Positions 1-8,696 of a stretch of 64,000 bases of DNA are shown here, in pieces (the first letter of the stretch is position 1; each line of letters opens with the position of its first letter). A program made the translations under genes and the position numbers. This stretch comes from Rhodococcus qingshengii JCM 15477. Lineage in GTDB: Bacteria > Actinomycetota > Actinomycetes > Mycobacteriales > Mycobacteriaceae. The notes below the pieces were generated by a model. It was not told where the DNA came from. It ran no database searches and saw nothing but the letters and a program-made list of their open reading frames with translations. The stretch is from NCBI RefSeq assembly GCF_023221595.1, contig NZ_CP096563.1, positions 2,896,501 to 2,960,500 on the forward strand, given 5' to 3'.

Positions 1-1268
1 TGAAGGCGGGTCTCAAAGACGCGGTCAGCCCTCAGGTCATGTTCACCGATCTCGGTATCAAATACCTCGGACCGGTGGACGGACACGACGAAGCCGCCAT
101 GGAATCGGCATTGCGCCGGGCGAAGGCCTACGGCGGACCGGTCATCGTGCATGCCGTCACTCGAAAGGGCAACGGTTACGCACACGCCGAGAACGACGTG
201 GCCGACCAGATGCATGCCACCGGTGTCATCGATCCCGTCACCGGTCGCGGCACCAAGTCGTCCGCGCCGGACTGGACGTCGGTCTTCTCGGCCGCGTTGA
301 TCGAGCAGGCTTCGCGTCGTGAGGACATCGTCGCCATCACCGCGGCGATGGCCGGGCCCACCGGCCTCGCGGCCTTCGGTGAGAAGTTCCCCGATCGGAT
401 CTTCGACGTCGGTATCGCCGAGCAGCATGCGATGACCTCGGCCGCCGGTCTTGCACTTGGCGGACTTCACCCCGTCGTTGCTATCTACTCGACCTTCCTC
501 AATCGGGCTTTCGACCAGTTGTTGATGGACGTCGCTCTGCTCAAGCAACCGGTGACAGTCGTGCTCGACCGCGCCGGGGTCACCGGAGTCGACGGCGCCA
601 GCCACAACGGCGTCTGGGATCTTTCGCTGCTCGGAATCATCCCGGGGATCCGCGTCGCGGCACCGCGTGACGCCGACACGCTGCGGGAAGAACTGGACGA
701 GGCGCTTCTCGTCGACGACGGCCCAACCGTCGTTCGTTTCCCGAAGGGCGCTGTACCCGAAGCGATTCCGGCCGTGAAGCGACTCGACGGAATGGTCGAC
801 GTTCTCAAGTCCAGCGAGGGTGAGCGCGGCGACGTGCTCCTCGTCGCGGTGGGCCCGTTTGCATCCCTGGCACTCGAGATTGCCGAGCGGCTCGACAAGC
901 AGGGCATCTCGGTTGCCGTCGTCGATCCGCGGTGGGTTCTGCCGGTCGCGGATTCCCTGGTGAAGATGGCGGACAAGTACGCCCTCGTGGTCACCATCGA
1001 AGACGGTGGTCTGCACGGCGGCATCGGTTCGACGGTCTCGGCCGCGATGCGGGCAGCCGGAGTGCACACGTCGTGCCGCGACATGGGCGTTCCCCAGCAG
1101 TTCCTCGATCACGCCAGCCGCGAGGCCATCCACAAGGAACTCGGACTCACGGCTCAGGACCTCTCCCGCAAGATCACCGGCTGGGTGGCGGGGATGGGTA
1201 GCGTCGGCGTCCACGTCCAGGAAGACGCGTCCTCGGCGTCGGCTCAAGGTGAAGTCGCGCAAGGCTGA
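1..1268 (+). CDS. dxs: 1-deoxy-D-xylulose-5-phosphate synthase, 3' part
   Basis: Thiamine-diphosphate enzyme that joins pyruvate and glyceraldehyde 3-phosphate in the first step of the MEP isoprenoid pathway. The gene enters from the left edge; the first complete codon is at position 3 and about 421 codons remain, so the N-terminal third (most of the ThDP pyrophosphate-binding half) lies outside. Visible are the transketolase pyrimidine-binding domain with the GIAEQHA segment carrying the catalytic Glu, the [15 protein letters not shown] motif, and the C-terminal transketolase domain. It ends with TGA just before a strong hairpin shared with the convergent transporter. The last ~25 residues are a low-complexity tail and are not diagnostic. 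In M. tuberculosis the equivalent gene (dxs1, Rv2682c) sits next to the RNase D gene; here seven genes intervene. Confidence 0.96.
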   Translation, partial: KAGLKDAVSPQVMFTDLGIKYLGPVDGHDEAAMESALRRAKAYGGPVIVHAVTRKGNGYAHAENDVADQMHATGVIDPVTGRGTKSSAPDWTSVFSAALIEQASRREDIVAITAAMAGPTGLAAFGEKFPDRIFDVGIAEQHAMTSAAGLALGGLHPVVAIYSTFLNRAFDQLLMDVALLKQPVTVVLDRAGVTGVDGASHNGVWDLSLLGIIPGIRVAAPRDADTLREELDEALLVDDGPTVVRFPKGAVPEAIPAVKRLDGMVDVLKSSEGERGDVLLVAVGPFASLALEIAERLDKQGISVAVVDPRWVLPVADSLVKMADKYALVVTIEDGGLHGGIGSTVSAAMRAAGVHTSCRDMGVPQQFLDHASREAIHKELGLTAQDLSRKITGWVAGMGSVGVHVQEDASSASAQGEVAQG

Positions 1269-1304
1269 CAGCTCGTCTCACGATAATCTTCACTACGATC
1301 TCGA

Positions 1305-1344
1305 AAAGCGGTGGCCCACGGATCAATCCGAGGGCCACCGCTTT
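1305..1344. terminator. Bidirectional hairpin between dxs and the MFS gene
   Basis: A perfect 13-bp stem (AAAGCGGTGGCCC at 1305-1317 against GGGCCACCGCTTT at 1332-1344) with a 14-nt loop lies between two convergent genes. The A/T ends of the arms give short U-runs in both directions. Confidence 0.85.
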
Positions 1345-1365
1345 CGGTGAAATCGTGAGAGCTCG

Positions 1366-2808
1366 CTACTGGACGGATTCGAGTGTGCTGCCTCGCGTTT
1401 CCTTCACGAACCTCAGGACGACGAACAGCGACAACACTGCCATGACGGCGTAGCCGGCGTAGGTGTACGACAGATTCCAATCGGCCAGTGCCGGGAACGT
1501 CCAGGAGACCAGGAAGTTCGCGACCCAGTTGGTGGCGGTCGCAATTCCTACTGCTGCAGCACGCACGCGGTTGGGGAACATCTCGGAGATCAAAACCCAG
1601 ACCACCGGGCCCCAGGACAGAGCGAAGAAGAATACGAATGCGTTCGCACCGATAAGTGCGATAGTCGCGTTCGCTCCGGTCAGTGTGGCCACAGATTCGC
1701 CGATCTCGTTCTTGGTCACTGTTGCCGAATGGAAACAGAACGCCGCGGTGCCCAGTGAGATGGCCATACCGGCGGAACCGACCAACAACAGCGGCTTTCG
1801 ACCGACCCGGTCGATGACGGCGATGGCGACAAATGTACCGACGATGTTGACCAAGGCGCTCACGACGCTGATCAGCAGGGATCGGTCGGCGCCGAATCCG
1901 ACCGCCTGCCAGAGGGTGCTCGAGTAGTAGAAGATCACGTTGATACCGACGAACTGCTGCAATGCGGCGAGTGCAATACCGACCCACACCAGATGGGAGA
2001 CCCCGAGCCGCTTCGAGAAGAGTTGGCGGACTGTGGTCTTGGCTTGCTTCTCCGTCAGAGATTCGCGGATCTCGTTCATGCGTTCGGTGACGGCGTCGTG
2101 ATCTCCACCTTCGAGATCGGAGATGATCTTGCGAGCACGATCGTCCTTGCCCTGCGCCACGAGGAACCGTGGAGATTCGGGAATCGTGGTTGTCGTGATC
2201 AGGTACAGGACTGCGGGAACCGCCTCGAGCATCAGCATCCACTGCCAGGCTTCGAGGCCTGCGATCTGATTGCGATCACCACCGGCCGCGGCCTGGAGGG
2301 CGTAATTGACCAACTGCGACACGGCGATTCCGAGAACGATCGCCAGTTGGTACATAGAGCCGAGACGTCCGCGAATCGCGGCGGGGGAGATCTCCGCGAT
2401 GTAGGCCGGGGCGATGACTGACGCGAAACCCACTGCCAGGCCGCCGACCACGCGCCAGAACGTGAGGTCGTAGACGCTGAACGGAATTGCGGAGCCTACG
2501 GCGCCGATGATGAACAACACCGCGGCTATCTGCATGACGCGGATGCGGCCGAGTCGGTCGGCGAGTGTGCCTGCGATCCAGGCGCCGAGTGCTGCGCCGA
2601 GCAGAGTCAGTGAGACCGTGAGCCCGGTGCCCGAGGCGCCGATGTCGTACTTGTCTCGGATCGCACCGACCGCCCCGTTGATGACGGCGGTGTCGTATCC
2701 GAACAGAAAACCGCCGAGCGCGGCGGCGCCGGCGAAGAGCACTGCATGTCCGACGTCGGCGCGAGTAGCGCCTGATCCTCCGCCGGAGGCGGTTCCGCTG
2801 AATGCCAT
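1366..2808 (-). CDS. MFS sugar porter family transporter
   Basis: A 480-residue, 12-helix proton-coupled sugar-type transporter of the inner membrane. Sugar-porter signatures are visible: GFLFGYDTAVING in helix 1, DRLGR after helix 2, APAYIAE before the RG of helix 4, PESPRFLV before the central loop, DRVGRKPLL after helix 8, and a C-terminal ETRGSTLE corresponding to the PETKG motif. The start at 2808 is chosen because GAGGGGGCAGGA stands directly upstream; an in-frame start at 2886 would add 26 residues with no transport-like character. The substrate cannot be told. It is convergent with dxs, and no sugar catabolic gene adjoins it. Confidence 0.9.
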   Translation of the reverse strand: MAFSGTASGGGSGATRADVGHAVLFAGAAALGGFLFGYDTAVINGAVGAIRDKYDIGASGTGLTVSLTLLGAALGAWIAGTLADRLGRIRVMQIAAVLFIIGAVGSAIPFSVYDLTFWRVVGGLAVGFASVIAPAYIAEISPAAIRGRLGSMYQLAIVLGIAVSQLVNYALQAAAGGDRNQIAGLEAWQWMLMLEAVPAVLYLITTTTIPESPRFLVAQGKDDRARKIISDLEGGDHDAVTERMNEIRESLTEKQAKTTVRQLFSKRLGVSHLVWVGIALAALQQFVGINVIFYYSSTLWQAVGFGADRSLLISVVSALVNIVGTFVAIAVIDRVGRKPLLLVGSAGMAISLGTAAFCFHSATVTKNEIGESVATLTGANATIALIGANAFVFFFALSWGPVVWVLISEMFPNRVRAAAVGIATATNWVANFLVSWTFPALADWNLSYTYAGYAVMAVLSLFVVLRFVKETRGSTLESVQ

Positions 2809-3158
2809 TCCTGCCCCCTCAAAGGCCCTACGGTCGACACCCCGATGCGCCGATCCATCCGCGAGCACTCTGCACGCTACGCCCACCGGGGCAGATTTGG
2901 CGGGGACTCACGCGCCGTTACCCAGCTGAGTCCATTCCCGCAGCGAATCAGCTTGACACAGTAATGTCGTATTGATTGCAGTTAGTATGCAAACAATATG
3001 GTAAGTGCAGGTGAGGGCGCTTTACTCGCCCGAGCGGCGCTCGGCTTTTGCTGCAATGTCTTCGAGATCCTTCGCCATGAATTTCCGGGTCACCCGCCTC
3101 TCCGGCGAGCCGTTCGATACGGATCACGCCGGAGAGGGTTGTCGGGAAAATCTCGTTT
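2809..3158. other. 350-bp intergenic stretch with an operator-like palindrome
   Basis: No convincing gene was found between the divergent start of the MFS gene and the 3' end of the fecB-like gene. The stretch holds a TTGACA box at 2953-2958, a palindrome at 2972-2996 and a 54-codon open frame beginning at ATG 2998. Both are listed separately. Confidence 0.6.
2972..2996. promoter_or_regulatory. Operator-like inverted repeat of MarR-site style
   Basis: Arms TTGATTGCA (2972-2980) and TGCAAACAA (2988-2996) are inverted with 8 of 9 matches around a 7-bp centre. The size and the TTGCA/TGCAA cores resemble sites bound by MarR-family repressors; that assignment is inference. The repeat ends one base before ATG 2998, so a leaderless or very short leader message would be controlled. 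No regulator gene lies immediately downstream. Confidence 0.45.
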
Positions 3159-3162
3159 CTAG
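2998..3162 (+). other. Possible small or remnant ORF behind the operator-like palindrome
   Basis: A 54-codon frame starts one base after the palindrome, with no ribosome-binding site before it. The N-terminal part (about residues 1-30) has a protein-like hydrophobic pattern; the rest is Arg-rich and looks like non-coding high-GC DNA. It overlaps the 3' end of the convergent fecB-like gene by 4 bp. It may be the decayed 5' end of a regulator gene or nothing at all. No family recognised. Confidence 0.2.
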
Positions 3163-4175
3163 GCGGAGGCGCGCTTTGCGGCTTCGCTCAACGTCGGTGT
3201 GATCTGGCCGAGGACCCACGGCGTGCTCAGGACGTTGACGTTGCTCAGTCCGCCGATGACCCGGGTGTCGCTGAGGAATGCGGTGGATCCACGCTTGACC
3301 GCGCCGAGTCCACCGACTGCGGGTATGCCGGACGGATCACCGGAGCCGTCGGTGAAGCCGACGATCACATCGGCGTCGATGTCGGCGATGTTCTCGTAGG
3401 AGATCGTCTTGAAGAACGATCCACCTGCATTGTCCGCGGCTAGCTTCTCGACGCCCGGTGCGTTGACGAACCCGAGTTCGGTCAGCACCTGGACCCGCGG
3501 ATCAGTGGGCAGATAGACGTTGATGTTGCTCGAATCGGTGTCGAAGTTGACCACTGCCAATGTCTTTCCGGCGAACTCCGGGTGGGCTGTGGCGGTATCG
3601 GCGAGAGTCGCGTCGAGGCCGTCGACGAGCTTGTCGGCCTCTTCGCTCTTGCCGACTGCCTTGCCGACGATGCGGGTCTGGTCCTGCCAGGATGTCTGCC
3701 AGGCCGCGCCGGGGTAGGCGGCCGTCGGTGCGATCTTGCTCAGTTGGTTGTAGACGGATTCCTCGAAGCCCTCGTACGGCGCGAGGATGACGTCGGGGGT
3801 CAACGACGTGATGGACTCGATCGGCGGTTCTCCGCTGGCCGGCATGTCGAAGAGCGTTGTCTTGTCCGCGTCGAAGTAGTCCTGCGCCCAGGGCATGACG
3901 CCGTTGTCGTCCGCACCGTAGGTGTACTTGGGCTGTCCGACCGGAGTCAGATCGAGTGCGTACAGGATGTCCTGCGCGTTCCATCCGAGGGTGACGAGGC
4001 GCTCGGGCTTCGAGTCGATGGTCGTGGTGCCGAAGGTGTTCTCGATGCTGACGGGGAATCCGCCCGTACCTTGGGATGGCGTGGATGTGCCTGAATCCGA
4101 GGAGCACGAGACAAGTGCGGTGACCGCGATTGCAGCCGCACCGAGGGCAGTGAAGCCCCGAACAGAAGTTTTCAT
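3159..4175 (-). CDS. Iron-siderophore ABC transporter substrate-binding lipoprotein
   Basis: A 338-residue cluster-III (FecB/FepB type) solute-binding protein expected to capture ferric siderophore outside the membrane. The N-terminus is a lipoprotein signal: MKTSVRG, an Ala-rich hydrophobic core, then LVSC, giving a lipidated Cys near residue 24 followed by a Ser/Gly/Thr linker. The mature part starts with the typical IENTFGTTTIDSKPERLVTLGW segment in two lobes. No permease or ATPase gene lies beside it, so it must serve a transporter encoded elsewhere. An IdeR-like box overlaps the translation start, predicting repression when iron is plentiful. Confidence 0.88.
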   Translation of the reverse strand: MKTSVRGFTALGAAAIAVTALVSCSSDSGTSTPSQGTGGFPVSIENTFGTTTIDSKPERLVTLGWNAQDILYALDLTPVGQPKYTYGADDNGVMPWAQDYFDADKTTLFDMPASGEPPIESITSLTPDVILAPYEGFEESVYNQLSKIAPTAAYPGAAWQTSWQDQTRIVGKAVGKSEEADKLVDGLDATLADTATAHPEFAGKTLAVVNFDTDSSNINVYLPTDPRVQVLTELGFVNAPGVEKLAADNAGGSFFKTISYENIADIDADVIVGFTDGSGDPSGIPAVGGLGAVKRGSTAFLSDTRVIGGLSNVNVLSTPWVLGQITPTLSEAAKRASA

Positions 4176-4194
4176 GAAGGGCAGCCTAACCTAC
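4176..4194 (-). promoter_or_regulatory. IdeR/DtxR-like iron box
   Basis: On the minus strand the site reads GTAGGTTAGGCTGCCCTTC, matching 15 of 19 positions of the DtxR/IdeR consensus TWAGGTTAGSCTAACCTWA, with the left half almost perfect. It ends directly before the ATG, so bound repressor would cover the ribosome-binding region and probably the promoter. Confidence 0.7.
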
Positions 4195-4281
4195 TGAATT
4201 TCGGCAGCCAAACGAAACCGATTGTGCCGTTTATGCAGGTGGGAGTCGGATCTGGACCGCGTTTCTCAGTGCACCGTTTCG

Positions 4282-4851
4282 GTGGGCAATACTTTCCTCG
4301 TGCGATCACAGCAGAAGATTCTCGGCGCCGCCCTCGGACTGATCGAAGGTGGCGGATTCGAGGCTGTGAACATTGCCGCAGTTGCCACCGCGGCCGGTGT
4401 CTCGCGCCAGACGGTGTACTCGATTTTCGGCACACGTGAGGAGGTCGTCTCCCAGGCGATGGGCGGTCTCGCTGTCGAGGTTCTCGGGGAGATCACGGCA
4501 CAGGTGGAGTCGGTCGACACGGCGTGTGATTACGTCGTCGAATTCATCGTTGCCGCGCGAACTGCCGTGCGTGCTCACCCGGTGCTCGCGACTCTGCTCC
4601 TCGCCGAGCGGGGAAACCCTGTCTTCGATCTCGAAATGATGAGTCGAGCAATACCTTTCGCTGGTCAGATGCTCACCCCTATGGTCGAACGTGGCCTCGC
4701 CACCGAGGCGGAGTTGGATGAGATAGTGGAAATTGCCGTGCGACTGGGGCTTTCGGTTGTTGCATTCGACAGTGACCTCGTACATTCCGACGACTCCTTG
4801 CGGGCCTTTCTCTCGAGGTGGCTCGGGCCCGCAATCCGGTCGACCTCGTAG
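4282..4851 (+). CDS. TetR-family transcriptional regulator
   Basis: A 189-residue protein with an N-terminal TetR helix-turn-helix (segment from KILGAALGLIEGG through AAVATAAGVSRQTVYSIFGTREEVV, about residues 10-50) followed by an all-helical ligand domain. The first in-frame GTG codons are at 4282 and 4300; neither has a clear ribosome-binding site, and 4282 is chosen because it leaves a usual-length N-terminal arm. It is divergent from the iron-binding lipoprotein gene and reads toward the cholesterol oxidase gene 102 bp downstream. A role in controlling that gene is only suggested by position. Confidence 0.85.
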   Translation: MGNTFLVRSQQKILGAALGLIEGGGFEAVNIAAVATAAGVSRQTVYSIFGTREEVVSQAMGGLAVEVLGEITAQVESVDTACDYVVEFIVAARTAVRAHPVLATLLLAERGNPVFDLEMMSRAIPFAGQMLTPMVERGLATEAELDEIVEIAVRLGLSVVAFDSDLVHSDDSLRAFLSRWLGPAIRSTS

Positions 4852-4865
4852 TTCCTTGCCTGCTC

Positions 4866-4910
4866 CGCCAAAACCTTGACACTCGAGCGTCAGAGTGTCT
4901 AGTTTTGGCG
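4866..4910. promoter_or_regulatory. Nested palindrome upstream of cholesterol oxidase
   Basis: Outer arms CGCCAAAAC (4866-4874) and GTTTTGGCG (4902-4910) enclose inner arms GACACTC (4878-4884) and GAGTGTC (4893-4899), all perfect. A TTGACA box (4876-4881) overlaps the inner arm. The element may be the terminator of the tetR gene, an operator over the choE promoter, or both. Confidence 0.55.
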
Positions 4911-4953
4911 TGCCCGGAATTCTCTGGCGACATTCTTCGAGGGAGCACCAGTC

Positions 4954-6525
4954 ATGTCCGGAGTGAAACGTAGATCGTTCTTGGCCGGTACGGCCGCCGT
5001 GGGAGTCGCGATGATGGCGCCACGCACTGCCAGGGCTGCAACAGGGATTCCGCTGACACGTGAAGTGCACCGTGTCGTGGTTATCGGATCGGGGTTCGGC
5101 GGCGGGGTGACGGCACTTCGCCTGGCCGAGGCGGGGGTTCCGGTCACTTTGCTGGAGAGAGGGATTCGGTGGCAGACCGGGCCGAATGCCGAAACTTTCC
5201 CGCACCCCGCCAGCCCGGACAAGCGCATCCTCTGGCATCAGTCCAACCCGACTCTGTTCGGCAGGCCGGCGATCTTCGAGCCATACGCGGGTTTGTTGGA
5301 GACGGTGACCGGTGAGAACATGACCGCGATCTGCGCAGCCGGTGTGGGCGGCGGATCGCTTGTGTACCAAGGGATGACGCTGCAACCGGAAGAAGCGGTC
5401 TTCAACACGCACTTTCCGGAGGAGCTCGATTACGCACGAATGGGCCGCGTCCATTACCCGCGGGTGGCGCGGATGCTGCAAGTGGAAACTGCACCAGACG
5501 AACTGATTTCCAGCCCGAACTACGAGGCGGCACGTGTATTCGCGCGTAACGCAACGCGTTCCGGTCTACCCGTGTCGAAGATTCCGATGCCGATCGACTG
5601 GAACTTCGCGTTGGCCGAACTGAGGGGTGAGATGAAGCCGTCTTACACCAACGGTGACGGCGCGCTCGGTGTCAACAACGGTGGCAAGCATTCGGTGGAT
5701 GTCACCTACATTGCGGCTGCGGAAGCGACCGGATTGGTGAATGTGGAGACTCTGCACCAGGTCACCGATGTCGAGCGGGCCGCCGACGGACGGTGGCGCG
5801 TGTACGTGGACCGGACCGACATTTCCGGCAAGATTCTCGAGAACAAGATCTTGACGACGGATGCGCTCGTGATGGCTGCAGGCAGCATGAACACCACCAA
5901 ACTCCTGGTCCGCGCCGCGGCGACGGGGCGGATCACGGATCTGCCGGACGAGCTCGGCGCAGGGTGGGGGACCAATGCCGATCGGATCTACATCTGGTCG
6001 GATCTCGCCGAGAACTTCGGTGCGACGCAGGGCGGGCCGGTCGTCTACGGCAGCCGGAACTGGGACGACCCGCATAATGCGTTCACCGTCATTCAGGCGT
6101 CGTTCCCGCCCGTTGCGTTCGACGCTCACAGCACGGTGATGGTCGGATTCGTTGTGAGCGGCGACCGAGGTCGGTTCGTGTACGACTCGGCGCGGGGTGA
6201 GGCGGTGCTCCGTTGGCCGAAGGACGGGGATTCGGCGATCCAGCAAGGCCACATCGGACCTGCGGCCCAGCAGATCGCGGCAGGAGGACTGCTCACCGAC
6301 ACCAACGCGTTACTGCCGTCCACCTGGCATCCCCTAGGCGGTGCCTGCATGAACTCGGTGTGCGATCTTGATGGGCGGGTTCTGGGCCAGCGGGGGTTGT
6401 ACGTGCTCGACGGCGCTCTGCTGCCGGGGAACTCCGCTGCGTGCAATCCGTCGATGACCATCGCCGCCGTCGCGGAGCGCGCGCTCGAGAACATCGTGAA
6501 AGACGATGTGGGAACACTCTTCTGA
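4954..6525 (+). CDS. choE: Secreted cholesterol oxidase, GMC family
   Basis: FAD enzyme that oxidises cholesterol to cholest-4-en-3-one with oxygen. The 523-residue precursor starts with a twin-arginine signal (KRRSFLAG, hydrophobic stretch, cleavage near TARAATG at about residue 30), so it is exported folded. FAD binding is at VVIGSGFGGG (about residue 43). The substrate-binding middle domain follows, and the C-terminus has the conserved WHPLGG His and the CNPSMTI Asn expected of the class I active site. GAGGGAGCACC precedes the ATG. The symbol follows R. equi usage; choA would be equally fair. A hairpin terminator follows, and beta-oxidation genes lie convergently behind it. Confidence 0.92.
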   Translation: MSGVKRRSFLAGTAAVGVAMMAPRTARAATGIPLTREVHRVVVIGSGFGGGVTALRLAEAGVPVTLLERGIRWQTGPNAETFPHPASPDKRILWHQSNPTLFGRPAIFEPYAGLLETVTGENMTAICAAGVGGGSLVYQGMTLQPEEAVFNTHFPEELDYARMGRVHYPRVARMLQVETAPDELISSPNYEAARVFARNATRSGLPVSKIPMPIDWNFALAELRGEMKPSYTNGDGALGVNNGGKHSVDVTYIAAAEATGLVNVETLHQVTDVERAADGRWRVYVDRTDISGKILENKILTTDALVMAAGSMNTTKLLVRAAATGRITDLPDELGAGWGTNADRIYIWSDLAENFGATQGGPVVYGSRNWDDPHNAFTVIQASFPPVAFDAHSTVMVGFVVSGDRGRFVYDSARGEAVLRWPKDGDSAIQQGHIGPAAQQIAAGGLLTDTNALLPSTWHPLGGACMNSVCDLDGRVLGQRGLYVLDGALLPGNSAACNPSMTIAAVAERALENIVKDDVGTLF

Positions 6526-6535
6526 GCCTGCAGAA

Positions 6536-6575
6536 CGTCACGGACGGCGCACCCGAGGGCACGCCGTCCGTGACG
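6536..6575. terminator. Hairpin between choE and fadB
   Basis: A 14-bp perfect stem (CGTCACGGACGGCG at 6536-6549 against CGCCGTCCGTGACG at 6562-6575) with a 12-nt loop separates convergent genes. Confidence 0.85.
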
Positions 6576-6590
6576 GGTCGATCGACTGAC

Positions 6591-8696
6591 TCAGACGCTG
6601 GCAACACCGGGCGCGAGGAAGCGCTTGCCGTTGACGGCCTCGGAGGTACCGGTCCGGTCCAGGTACGGCGTGATGCCGCCGTTCCAGAATCCGAATCCGC
6701 CGCCGAGCAGCAGGCAGAGGTCGATGTCCTCGGCTGCCGCTACGACGCCCTCGTCGAGCATGATCTGAATTTCCTCGGCAAATGCACGACGTGTGCGCTC
6801 GAGGACCTCTTCCGAAGTTGACACCTTGTCACCCTGCGGCCACAGTGCGGCGACCTCGGGGTCGACGGCCTGACCGTTCTCGCCCCAGGTCCACACGCCG
6901 GGCTTGCGGGCCTCGACGAGTGCTTCGAGTCCGGGTGAGCTCTTGAACCGGTCCGGGTACGACTCCTGCAGGGTCTCACCGGTGTGCAGTGCCACTGCGG
7001 GTCCGACGAGGGCCAGCAAGGTGAACGGCGACATGGGCATGCCGAGTTCGGCGATGGCATTGTCTGCGACGTCGAAGGGGGTGCCTTCGTCGACGGCGGA
7101 CATGACCTCACCCAAGGTGCGGGTGACGAGGCGGTTGAAGACGAAGCCGGCCTTGTCGCCGCAGAGGACGGCGGACTTCTTCAGCGACTTCGCGGTGGCG
7201 AAAGCCGTTGCGAGAGTGGCATCATCGGTCTTGCTGCCCTTGATGATCTCGAGGAGGGGAAGAACGGCCACCGGGTTGAAGAAGTGGAAGCCGACCACAC
7301 GCTCGGGATGCTCGAGGCCGGACGCCATTTCCGTGATGGAGAGCGAAGAGGTGTTGGTGGCGAGGATGGTTTCGGGAGCAATGAACTGCTCGAGTTCCGC
7401 GAAGACCTTCTTCTTGACGTCCATGTTCTCGAAGACGGCTTCGATGACGAAGTCGGTCTTGGCGAACGCGGCCTTGTCGAGGGAACCGGAGACGAGCGCC
7501 TTGAGGCGGTTCGCAGCGTCGGGGGACATGCGCCCCTTGCCCTGGAGCTTCTCGATCTCGGTGTGGACGTAGCCGACACCCTTGTCGATGCGTTCCTGGT
7601 CGATGTCGGTCAGGATGACCGGCACCTTGAGCTGGCGGACGAAGAGCAGCGCGAGCTGGCTGGCCATGAGGCCGGCGCCGACGATGCCGACGCCGCTGAC
7701 CTTACGAGCGAGCGAGCGGTCGGGTGCTCCGGCGGGACGCTTGGCGCGCTTGTTCACCAGATCGAAGGCGTACAGACCAGCCCGGAGCTCGTCCGTCAGC
7801 AGAAGATCGGCAAGAGCCTCGTCCTCGGCCGCGAAGCCCTTGTCGAGCGAGGCGGCATCGGTGATGTCGGTGCTGCGAGCCAGTTCGAGCAACTCGACGG
7901 CCTTGACGGCGCCGGGAGCGTTGCCCTTGGTCTTGCCGTCGACGATCGCCTTCGCACGAGCAATCGCGTCGTCCCAGCCCTGGCCACGATCGATCTCGGG
8001 GCGAGCGGGGGACACTGTGCCGGCGAGGACCTGCGACGCCCAGGCGAGGGACTGCTCGATGAAGTCGGCGGAATCGAGAACGACGTCGACGACGCCGAGT
8101 TCGAGTGCCTTCTTGGGGGAGAGCACCTTGTTCTGGTTCAGCGAGTTCTCGATAACCACGGTGACGGCGTTCGACGGGCCGACGAGGTTGGGGAGCAACT
8201 GCGTTCCGCCCCAACCGGGGACCAGACCGAGGAATGCTTCCGGAAGACCCAGTGCGCCCGCATTGGCGGCAACCGTGCGGTAGTGGCTGTGCAGTCCGAC
8301 CTCGAGGCCGCCGCCCAGAGCGACACCGTTGATGAAGGCGAACGTGGGAACGGACGACTCACGCAGGCGTCGGAACACCTTGTGGCCCAAGCGGCCCAGC
8401 TCGAGTCCCTGCTCACGAGAGGTGATCGCGGGAACACCCTTGAGGTCCGCGCCGGCGGCGAAGATGAACGGCTTGCCGGTGACGGCGATGGCAACCGGGT
8501 TGGCGGCAAAGGCTTCGTCGAGGGCGGCGTCGAATGCTGCGAGTCCGCCGGGACCGAAGGACGACGGCTTGGTGTGGTCGAAGCCGTTGTCGAGGGTGAT
8601 CAGTGCAAACGGGCCCTCGATGCCGGGGACCGAGATGATCTTCGTGTAGGCGTTCGTCACGACCTCGTCGGCGAATGCTGTTGCAATATCAGACAT
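6591..8696 (-). CDS. fadB: Enoyl-CoA hydratase / 3-hydroxyacyl-CoA dehydrogenase, fused
   Basis: Two consecutive beta-oxidation steps in one 701-residue protein. The N-terminal crotonase domain (about residues 20-200) has the GGGLEVGLHSHYR oxyanion-hole/Glu region and LGLPEAFLGLVPGWGG. The dehydrogenase starts near residue 330 with the NAD-binding VGIVGAGLMASQLA and continues with the HFFNPV catalytic His segment and the C-terminal dimer domain. The length matches alpha subunits of trifunctional complexes. Its ATG abuts the stop codon of fadA, so the two are read as one message with fadA first and can form an alpha2beta2-type complex. A near homologue is Rv0860. Confidence 0.95.
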   Translation of the reverse strand: MSDIATAFADEVVTNAYTKIISVPGIEGPFALITLDNGFDHTKPSSFGPGGLAAFDAALDEAFAANPVAIAVTGKPFIFAAGADLKGVPAITSREQGLELGRLGHKVFRRLRESSVPTFAFINGVALGGGLEVGLHSHYRTVAANAGALGLPEAFLGLVPGWGGTQLLPNLVGPSNAVTVVIENSLNQNKVLSPKKALELGVVDVVLDSADFIEQSLAWASQVLAGTVSPARPEIDRGQGWDDAIARAKAIVDGKTKGNAPGAVKAVELLELARSTDITDAASLDKGFAAEDEALADLLLTDELRAGLYAFDLVNKRAKRPAGAPDRSLARKVSGVGIVGAGLMASQLALLFVRQLKVPVILTDIDQERIDKGVGYVHTEIEKLQGKGRMSPDAANRLKALVSGSLDKAAFAKTDFVIEAVFENMDVKKKVFAELEQFIAPETILATNTSSLSITEMASGLEHPERVVGFHFFNPVAVLPLLEIIKGSKTDDATLATAFATAKSLKKSAVLCGDKAGFVFNRLVTRTLGEVMSAVDEGTPFDVADNAIAELGMPMSPFTLLALVGPAVALHTGETLQESYPDRFKSSPGLEALVEARKPGVWTWGENGQAVDPEVAALWPQGDKVSTSEEVLERTRRAFAEEIQIMLDEGVVAAAEDIDLCLLLGGGFGFWNGGITPYLDRTGTSEAVNGKRFLAPGVASV

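Noticed and set aside
3010..3150. Small minus-strand peptide beginning MAKDLEDIAAKAERRSG
   Set aside because: Protein-like for 18 residues but too short, without ribosome-binding site, and in a stretch with stops on both sides.
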